From: Paenibacillus borealis
Lineage (GTDB): Bacteria > Bacillota > Bacilli > Paenibacillales > Paenibacillaceae
Length of the DNA: 64,000 bases
Assembly (NCBI RefSeq): GCF_000758665.1
Contig: NZ_CP009285.1
Span: 2,232,001 to 2,296,000 of the forward strand
Direction: 5' to 3'
Both the position numbers and the translations under genes were made by a program. Below are positions 58,118 to 64,000 of this stretch, one piece after another (position 1 is the first letter of the stretch; every line of letters starts with the position of its first letter). Under the pieces are notes generated by a model. It was not told where the DNA came from. It was given only the letters and a program-made list of their open reading frames with translations, and did not search any database.

Positions 58118-58531
58118 ATGAAAATTCAGGAACTGGCGGACAGGATGGGACTCACGATCCATACGATCCGCTTTTATGAAAAGGAAGGCCTGCTCGATGA
58201 ACGGCATGTGCGCCGGGAAAGCAACAATTACCGCAATTATTCAGAAGAGGCTGTACGGCGGCTGAAGCTCATCAAGAAGTTTCAGTCGATTGGCTGTTCG
58301 CTGGCTGAGCTAAAAGAGGCTCTGCAGGACCACGATACCAATGGCCGGACCAACCTGCAGATTATTGATTGGATTCACAGCAAGAAGCTGGTGATTGAAC
58401 ACAAGAAGGAAGAGTATGAGCAAATGCTGGTCACCCTTAACTGGATGCTGGAGTACCGGACGCTGCTGATGACAGATCCGCAGCGGGCGCAAGAGATGAT
58501 GAAGAGCTGGCAGGCGGGCTCATCAGTGTGA
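58118..58531 (+). CDS. MerR family transcriptional regulator
   Basis: A 137-residue MerR protein. The winged helix-turn-helix is MKIQELADRMGLTIHTIRFYEKEGLL, then RNYSEEAVRRLKLIKKFQSIG, then a coiled-coil dimer helix ending in a short tail without conserved cysteine clusters. It is therefore of the AdhR/YfmP organic-stress type rather than metal-sensing. ATG 58118 lies 8 bases after AAAGGAG. It is divergent from the SDR gene and likely controls it. Confidence 0.9.
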   Translation: MKIQELADRMGLTIHTIRFYEKEGLLDERHVRRESNNYRNYSEEAVRRLKLIKKFQSIGCSLAELKEALQDHDTNGRTNLQIIDWIHSKKLVIEHKKEEYEQMLVTLNWMLEYRTLLMTDPQRAQEMMKSWQAGSSV

Positions 58532-58567
58532 TCGTATGACAGTTCCCACACGCTTCAAGCGCCTGTA

Positions 58568-59770
58568 TCATATTTCAGGCGCCTTAATGAAACAGGATAA
58601 CCCGAAGGCAACAAGTAAAAGTGCAGCCAGTGCTTCAAACGCCGACAGACTGCTGCCTGCTTTTAACAGATTCAGTGCAACCTGCGGACCCGCTGAGGCC
58701 CCAATGAACAGCATAAGCGAATATACGGTGATTGCCGGGCCGCGCCTCTCTCCTGCGAGCAAGCCTATCAGTGATATCAGTACAGGTATCATGACGGAGA
58801 TGCCGGAAATATAAACAATGCTCATTACGACAAGTACGGGCAGGCTGGAGCTTAATCCGACTGCGCCAAGGCCTGCGGCAGCGAGCAGAAGTCCGGCTTG
58901 GAGCGTTCGCTTGAAGCCGAATTTGGCTGCCAGACGTCCCGCAAACGGCGCCAGGATCATTCCCGCGAGTCCTGCGGCTCTTACCTGCATGAGCTGAGCG
59001 GCAGTAAGAGCAAAGGAAAGCTTCGTCAAATAGTCCTGAAATATCGTGTACATGCCGACAAACGTGAGAAGAATCGTCAGGCAGATCAGATAGCACAGCA
59101 CAAGCCGTTTTTGGAGGAATAAGGCGGGCAGCTGTTTGTAGAGTGCGGCCAGCCCTGCCTTTGTCCTGATCTCTTCACCCCGCGGAATGAAGATGCTGAA
59201 CAACACTGTGGCTACGAGACATAAGCCCCCATGAATATAAAATACATAACTCCAGCCCCATTTTTCACTGACCGCACTGCTGAACAGCTGCCCGGCGATG
59301 GCCGAAACAAGAAATCCGGTGCTTACAAAGCCCATGGCGGCAACTCTGCGTTCTTGCGGGAAGCTCTCGGCGACATAGATCATAACCGTCGGCGCAAAGG
59401 TTGCTGCGGCCAGTCCTTGTACTGCGCGGAGCGCAATCAGAGCAGATAGGCCCGGCGCCAGCCCCAGCATAGGGGTGATAAGACCAAGAGCCAGCAGACC
59501 TGAGAGCATCAGAGGCCAGCGGCCGAAACGCTCAGACAGTGGAGCAAACAGCAGGAATCCCAAGGCGTAAGCGAACGTAAAAGCACTGCTTGCCCATGCC
59601 ACCCTGGCCGGCGATGCCTGAAAGGCATCAGCCAATAAGGAGCCTAACGGCAGCGTAACATAGATGCCGGATACGACAACAAGTGAACAAAGGACCAGAA
59701 CGGCAGTTATCATAGAATACCGTGCAGGCGAATCAATCTGTTTCTGAACAGGTTCTGCCAAAAGTATCAT
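58568..59770 (-). CDS. MFS transporter
   Basis: A 400-residue major facilitator protein with twelve predicted helices. The loop 2-3 motif is SERFGRWPLMLSG and PSARVAWASSAFTFAYALGFLLFAPL precedes it, typical of the AraJ/YceJ drug-efflux type. It likely exports a drug or metabolite. The start is ATG 59770, with GGATG nearby; a start at residue 20 is possible. It is convergent with the merR gene; a short GCGCCTG/CAGGCGC hairpin lies at its 3' end. Confidence 0.9.
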   Translation of the reverse strand: MILLAEPVQKQIDSPARYSMITAVLVLCSLVVVSGIYVTLPLGSLLADAFQASPARVAWASSAFTFAYALGFLLFAPLSERFGRWPLMLSGLLALGLITPMLGLAPGLSALIALRAVQGLAAATFAPTVMIYVAESFPQERRVAAMGFVSTGFLVSAIAGQLFSSAVSEKWGWSYVFYIHGGLCLVATVLFSIFIPRGEEIRTKAGLAALYKQLPALFLQKRLVLCYLICLTILLTFVGMYTIFQDYLTKLSFALTAAQLMQVRAAGLAGMILAPFAGRLAAKFGFKRTLQAGLLLAAAGLGAVGLSSSLPVLVVMSIVYISGISVMIPVLISLIGLLAGERRGPAITVYSLMLFIGASAGPQVALNLLKAGSSLSAFEALAALLLVAFGLSCFIKAPEI

Positions 59771-59980
59771 CCATTCTTATGTGTATTCGTTATAGAGTAT
59801 TGCTCTGCACTCATTATAATCTGCGCTTCATCGTGACCTTTGCCCGTTCCCTTTCACTTGTTGCCCGATCCTACACGAATTCCAGCCTGGCCTTTGAACG
59901 CAAATAAGCCCGCAAGCCATCCGGCTGCGGGTATTCATAGGACGTCAACTTATGGGACTGTCTCAATGGATTATTAAGAA

Positions 59981-60057
59981 TGGTCGAGACGACAGGATTC
60001 GAACCTGCGGCCTCTTACTCCCGAAGCAAGCGCTCTACCAAGCTGAGCTACGTCTCG
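59981..60057 (-). tRNA. tRNA-Pro (anticodon CGG)
   Basis: On the minus strand, CGAGACG pairs with CGTCTCG as the acceptor stem. The D arm has GCTC...GAGC, the anticodon stem CTTGC/GTAAG encloses TTCGGGA (anticodon CGG, reads CCG), the T arm is GCAGG-TTCGAAT-CCTGT, and the 3' end is A-CCA, encoded in the DNA. 77 bases. Confidence 0.95.
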
Positions 60058-60075
60058 ACGTGTGGAACAATTCGA

Positions 60076-60104
60076 ATTATACGCCTGTATGTAAGCGCTG
60101 TAAA
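60076..60104 (-). promoter_or_regulatory. SigA promoter of tRNA-Pro
   Basis: On the minus strand TTTACA (60104-60099) and TATAAT (60081-60076) are 17 bases apart, about 20 bases before the tRNA. Confidence 0.75.
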
Positions 60105-60158
60105 TATCCTTTTTAGTACAGTTTACTGCCCTCACCCAGGCAATTTCCCTGCCCGAGA

Positions 60159-60187
60159 TTGACAGATATCAGGCCGCTGGCTATACT
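60159..60187 (+). promoter_or_regulatory. SigA promoter of alaS
   Basis: TTGACA (60159-60164), 17 bases, TATACT (60182-60187). The T-box leader begins just after. Confidence 0.8.
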
Positions 60188-60193
60188 GAAAAT

Positions 60194-60482
60194 GTTAAAA
60201 TGCAAATCGGACAAAACGTTGATGAAAACAAGTACGCCGGAGAATGGCTCCATCAGAGAACAGGTTCCTTTGCGGATTTCCCGCAATTGGCTGTGAGAAC
60301 CTTGAAGGCAGGCCGGCAGAAAGCTAGTTTCGGAGTGCGGGGACAATCCCGCCGGGGGGCACCCGTTAACAGCCGCACAAGGCGATCGTCTGCAATAGTC
60401 CGTGTTCTCACGGAACAAGGCGATAACCAGGGTGGTACCGCGATAATCATCGTCCCTGAATCTAATTCAGGGGCGTTTTTTG
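60194..60482 (+). promoter_or_regulatory. Alanine T-box riboswitch
   Basis: A T-box leader with the Stem I apical pattern TTGGCTGTGAGAACC, a likely specifier GCT (Ala) at 60323-60325 in GAAAGCTAG, the T-box AGGGTGGTACCGCG at 60429-60442, and a terminator CGTCCCTGAA...TTCAGGGGCG plus T run to 60482. Uncharged tRNA-Ala would turn on alaS. Confidence 0.92.
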
Positions 60483-60569
60483 TTTTTGATTTTTCGGGTA
60501 ACTTTTTCGGGTAACAATGAGATTTCCGGCCAAAGTGCCGCACTAATGATGAGACGGGAGCTGTACATG

Positions 60570-63203
60570 ATGAAAGCAAGTGAAATCCGTTCCAAATGGC
60601 TGCATTTTTTTGAGAGTAAAGGTCACCGCATTGAGCCGAGCGCATCGCTCGTGCCTCACAACGATCCATCGCTGCTGTGGATTAACGCAGGCATGGCGCC
60701 GCTGAAGGCCTACTTCGACGGACGGGAGATTCCTGAGAATCCCCGCCTGACTAACTCACAGAAATGTATCCGTACCAATGATATTGAGAACGTAGGCAAG
60801 ACGCGCCGTCACCACACGTTCTTCGAGATGCTGGGTAACTTCTCCATCGGCGATTACTTCAAGGAAGAAGCAATTACCTGGGCATGGGAATTCCTGACCG
60901 GCAAGGAATGGATCGGCTTTGACGGCGACCGGATTTCCGTTACCGTGTATGCAGAGGACGAAGAAGCGTTCAAGCTGTGGAATGAAAAAGTCGGTCTGCC
61001 TGCAGAACGCATCATCAAGCTGGGCGACGAGAACTTCTGGGATATCGGCGAGGGCCCTTGCGGCCCTTGCTCGGAAATCTTCTATGACCGCGGCGAAGCT
61101 TACGGCAATGACATGAGTGATCCTGAGATGTATCCGGGCGGCGAGAACGAACGCTGGCTGGAAGTGTGGAACCTCGTGTTCTCGCAGTTCAACCATAATA
61201 AGGACGGCAGCTACACACCGCTTCCTAACAAGAATATTGATACCGGTGCAGGTCTGGAGCGCTTCGCTTCCATCCTGCAGGATGTGGACTCCAACTTCGA
61301 TACCGATCTGTTCCAGCCGATTATCCAGAAGACTGCCGGTCTTGCCGGTGTAACCTACAAGGATAATGTTGAACAGGATATCGCGCTAAAAGTCATTGCT
61401 GACCACGTGCGTACCGTTACTTTTGCAGTAGGTGACGGAGTACTTCCTTCTAATGAAGGACGCGGATATATTATCCGCCGTCTGCTCCGCCGTGCCGTAC
61501 GTTACGGCAAGACCCTGGGACTGGATCGTCCGTTCCTGCATGAGCTGACAGAGACCGTTGGCGACATTATGGGAGTATATTATCCTTCCGTTGTGGAGAA
61601 CCGTGAATATATTGCCAAAATCATCCGTCTGGAAGAGGAACGCTTCCATGAAACACTGTCCGACGGTCTGGCTATCCTGGGCGAGATCAGCGCCAAAGCC
61701 AAAGCTGACGGCCTGAGTGCAATTGCCGGAGCCGACGCATTCAAGCTCTATGACACTTACGGCTTCCCGTTTGACCTGACCGAAGACTTCGCTTCCGAGC
61801 AAGGGCTTACGGTTGACCGTGAAGGCTTTGATGCCGCGATGCAGGAGCAGCGCGACCGTGCCAGAGCAGCACGCCAGGACAGTGCCAGCATGAAGATCCA
61901 GGGCGGCGCACTGGCCGAGCTGACGGTTAAAAGTGAATTTGTTGGATATAATGACACGGTAACCGAGTCCAAAGTGCTGGCAATTGTTGTTGACGGCGCA
62001 CTTGTAGATGTCGTCAGCGAAGGCGCTGAATGCCAGGTTATTCTTGCAACGACTCCGTTCTACGCTGAGAGCGGCGGTCAAGTCAGCGACACCGGACTGT
62101 TGACCGGCGGCGCTGTGACTGCCAAGGTTACCGGACTCTTCAAAGCTCCGCACGGCCAGCATGTGCACCTTGTTACTGTCGAGGCCGGAGACCTGAAGGT
62201 TGGAGATACAGTCCGTGCCGAAGTGAACCGTGCACAGCGTGAAGATATCGTGAAGAACCATACGGCAACCCACCTGCTGCACAAAGCATTGAAGGAAGTG
62301 CTTGGCGGCCATGTCAATCAGGCAGGCTCGTTAGTAGAAGGCTCGCGCCTGCGCTTTGACTTCTCGCATTTCGGAGCTATCACGCCGGAGGAGCTTAGCG
62401 ACATTGAGCAGCGCGTGAACGCCCAGATCTGGCGCGGCCTGGACGTAGTCATTGAGAACAAGCCGATTGATGAAGCCAAAGCTATGGGAGCGATGGCACT
62501 CTTCGGAGAGAAATACGGCAATATCGTCCGTGTCGTGCAGGTCGGCGACTACAGCCTTGAGCTGTGCGGCGGATGCCATGTAGCCAATACATCGCAGATC
62601 GGAATCTTCAAGCTGCTCAGCGAGAGCGGCATCGGTTCCGGTGTGCGCCGGATCGAAGCGGTTACCGGCCGCTATGCCTACCAGTTCACAGAGAGCCAGC
62701 TGGACTTGCTGAAGCAATCGGCAGCACTGCTGAAGTCCTCGCTTACGGATGTGCCTAAGCGGATCGAAGCCCTGCATGCCCAGGTTCGTGAGCTGGGCCG
62801 CGAGAATGAATCCCTGCAGTCTAAGCTGAGCGCGACCTTTGCAGCTGAGCTGACCAGCAGTGTGATTACAGTAGGCGGCGGTACGCAGCTGCTGGCGGTA
62901 TCCGTCCAAGCCGGCAATATCGATGCACTGCGCTCGACCGCAGATGAACTGAAATCCAAGCTTCCGGATGCCGTACTGGTACTCGGTGCAGTGATGGATG
63001 ACAAAGTGAACTTTGTGGTTGCTGTGCCGCAGGACCTGGTGAAGAAAGGCTTCCACGCCGGCAAGCTGGTTAAAGAAATCGCTGCTGTCTGCGGCGGCGG
63101 CGGCGGCGGACGTCCGGACATGGCACAGGCTGGCGGCAAGGATGCCTCCAAGCTGGGCGAAGCACTGAAGAAGGCCGAAGAGCTTGTAGCTGCATTGGCT
63201 TAA
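60570..63203 (+). CDS. alaS: Alanine--tRNA ligase
   Basis: An 877-residue class II synthetase. Order: catalytic domain (1 to about 240, with [20 protein letters not shown] and [10 protein letters not shown]), tRNA-recognition helices, an editing domain with HTATHLLH and the zinc motif CGGCH (about 565-670), then the C-Ala domain with a Gly-rich stretch near the end. I chose ATG 60570, 9 bases after GGGAG (60556-60560); ATG 60567 is also possible. Upstream in-frame codons fall in the leader terminator. Controlled by the alanine T-box. Confidence 0.97.
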   Translation: MKASEIRSKWLHFFESKGHRIEPSASLVPHNDPSLLWINAGMAPLKAYFDGREIPENPRLTNSQKCIRTNDIENVGKTRRHHTFFEMLGNFSIGDYFKEEAITWAWEFLTGKEWIGFDGDRISVTVYAEDEEAFKLWNEKVGLPAERIIKLGDENFWDIGEGPCGPCSEIFYDRGEAYGNDMSDPEMYPGGENERWLEVWNLVFSQFNHNKDGSYTPLPNKNIDTGAGLERFASILQDVDSNFDTDLFQPIIQKTAGLAGVTYKDNVEQDIALKVIADHVRTVTFAVGDGVLPSNEGRGYIIRRLLRRAVRYGKTLGLDRPFLHELTETVGDIMGVYYPSVVENREYIAKIIRLEEERFHETLSDGLAILGEISAKAKADGLSAIAGADAFKLYDTYGFPFDLTEDFASEQGLTVDREGFDAAMQEQRDRARAARQDSASMKIQGGALAELTVKSEFVGYNDTVTESKVLAIVVDGALVDVVSEGAECQVILATTPFYAESGGQVSDTGLLTGGAVTAKVTGLFKAPHGQHVHLVTVEAGDLKVGDTVRAEVNRAQREDIVKNHTATHLLHKALKEVLGGHVNQAGSLVEGSRLRFDFSHFGAITPEELSDIEQRVNAQIWRGLDVVIENKPIDEAKAMGAMALFGEKYGNIVRVVQVGDYSLELCGGCHVANTSQIGIFKLLSESGIGSGVRRIEAVTGRYAYQFTESQLDLLKQSAALLKSSLTDVPKRIEALHAQVRELGRENESLQSKLSATFAAELTSSVITVGGGTQLLAVSVQAGNIDALRSTADELKSKLPDAVLVLGAVMDDKVNFVVAVPQDLVKKGFHAGKLVKEIAAVCGGGGGGRPDMAQAGGKDASKLGEALKKAEELVAALA

Positions 63204-63245
63204 GGGAATGCCTGAAATAGCTTAGAAACCACCCGGATGAAGATA

Positions 63246-63283
63246 CAGCGGTACTGAGGGCAACATATCAGTGCCGCTGCTTT
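63246..63283 (+). terminator. Possible terminator after alaS
   Basis: CAGCGGTACTGA (63246-63257) pairs with TCAGTGCCGCTG (63268-63279), followed by CTTTATT. The remaining spacer to 63522 holds two similar ATAGCTTAGAAACC/ATAGCTTAAAAACC strings and a TATGAT (63435-63440) that may be a -10 box. Confidence 0.5.
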
Positions 63284-63522
63284 ATTCACAAAATGTATAA
63301 TTTTTTGGGTTATTCATTATTGACCCGGGGCTTGCAATAGCTTAAAAACCAAAAAAACATCTATATTTGTAGATAAAATGCCAAAAAAAGCGCTTTTACA
63401 GTGGCAGGATTTCCTCGTTGGGCCATGAATATGTTATGATGAAGGCAGCAAGTAAGCTGTACAGCAGCAACTTTGCGAAGCCGCCCGAATAGGGGTGATT
63501 TTGCAGAAGGAAGGTGTCACAA

Positions 63523-63798
63523 ATGGACTCCATGGACAAAACGGTCAAATTCAATGTGAAGGGCGACGAAAAGGAAGCTTCTCCCCAGGAAATTTTACTC
63601 GCCGTGTACGACGCGCTGGTGGAGAAGGAATATCATCCGATCAACCAGATCGTAGGGTATCTTCTTTCCGGAGATCCGGCTTACATTCCGCGCCACAACA
63701 ATGCGAGAAGTTTGGTCCGGAGAAAAGAACGTGATGAGCTGATTGAGGAACTGGTCCGTTTCTATCTGGCCAATCATCGGGTGGATCAGCCGAAATGA
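63523..63798 (+). CDS. IreB family regulatory phosphoprotein (UPF0297, YrzL)
   Basis: A 91-residue protein, close to the family length of about 88. The signature [16 protein letters not shown] is at the N-terminus, with threonine candidates for PASTA-kinase phosphorylation, followed by [18 protein letters not shown] and [15 protein letters not shown]. IreB regulates cell-wall stress and cephalosporin resistance in enterococci. ATG 63523 is 8 bases after AAGGAAGG; a GTG at 63514 overlaps that site. The alaS-IreB-ruvX order is conserved in Firmicutes. Confidence 0.93.
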   Translation: MDSMDKTVKFNVKGDEKEASPQEILLAVYDALVEKEYHPINQIVGYLLSGDPAYIPRHNNARSLVRRKERDELIEELVRFYLANHRVDQPK

Positions 63799-64000
63799 TG
63801 AAGAAGCTGGGACTGGATTACGGCGACCGCAGAATCGGTGTTGCCACAAGCGATATTTTCGGATGGACAGCGCAGGCTCTGGAGACGATTGAGCGGCGCG
63901 GAAACGGCAACGAATTCGACCGTATCCGTGAACTGGTCAAGGAGTACGAAATCGGTGAGATTGTCGTTGGACTGCCGAAGAATATGAACGGCTCAGTAGG
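63795..64000 (+). CDS. ruvX: Holliday junction resolvase RuvX/YqgF (partial)
   Basis: The first 68 residues of a YqgF/RuvX protein, cut by the right edge. The N-terminal [17 protein letters not shown] is the family hallmark with the catalytic Asp, and [15 protein letters not shown] is the next conserved block. It overlaps the IreB stop (ATGATGA); ATG 63798 is an alternative start. Proposed roles are Holliday junction resolution and pre-16S rRNA end maturation. Confidence 0.93.
   Translation, partial: MMKKLGLDYGDRRIGVATSDIFGWTAQALETIERRGNGNEFDRIRELVKEYEIGEIVVGLPKNMNGSV

Overview
The window looks like chromosome of a Paenibacillus-type Firmicute (inference). The evidence is Gram-positive lipoproteins and ribosome-binding sites, an alaS-IreB-ruvX order, tyrosine and alanine T-box leaders, a LicT-type beta-glucoside operon, a secreted modular xylanase ending in S-layer homology domains, and many YtcQ/LplA-type sugar-binding lipoproteins paired with YesS-type membrane AraC regulators. 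I see no phage, insertion sequence, CRISPR array or plasmid function.

Layout. 0-5.7 kb: end of a membrane protein, an amidase, and an AraC regulator divergent from an SDR plus aldo/keto reductase pair. 6-15 kb: a carbohydrate locus with a binding lipoprotein, two permeases, a GH88 unsaturated glucuronyl hydrolase, a YesS-like regulator and a second, paralogous binding lipoprotein. 15-16.5 kb: a LOG-family protein and a CPBP protease. 16.6-21.7 kb: licT-bglP-6-phospho-beta-glucosidase with two antiterminator/terminator pairs. 21.7-23.4 kb: T-box and tyrS. 23.4-24.7 kb: a 1.3-kb gene-free stretch with two skewed tandem repeats, small palindromes and a perfect Fur box. 24.7-27.4 kb: a small protein, a FIST sensor protein and a soluble chemoreceptor.

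27.8-41.8 kb: a rhamnogalacturonan/pectin locus related to the B. subtilis yes-yet-lpl region. It holds a GH42 beta-galactosidase, two permeases, a binding lipoprotein, a YesS-like regulator, a YetA-like exo-rhamnogalacturonan lyase, a YesU-like protein, a cytoplasmic CE4-like deacetylase and a cytoplasmic FG-GAP propeller of unknown activity. 42-47.7 kb: a LysR regulator divergent from an iron/phosphonate-type ABC importer with a metallophosphatase. 48-52.1 kb: a MATE exporter, then a cyclic di-AMP riboswitch ahead of an NfeD-like gene and flotillin. 52.4-56.4 kb: a five-part GH10 xylanase. 56.5-60 kb: a truncated Gfo/Idh/MocA gene, an SDR gene divergent from a MerR regulator, an MFS exporter and tRNA-Pro. 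60.1-64 kb: alanine T-box, alaS, IreB and the start of ruvX.

The two carbohydrate loci share one design: a lipoprotein captures oligosaccharides, LplB/YtcP-type permeases import them using an ATPase encoded elsewhere (none is in the window), cytoplasmic enzymes break them down, and a membrane AraC protein senses the substrate. The most unusual signals are the c-di-AMP riboswitch in front of flotillin, the unassigned propeller and deacetylase in the pectin locus, the orphan Fur box, and the dense set of intergenic palindromes and base-skewed repeats.
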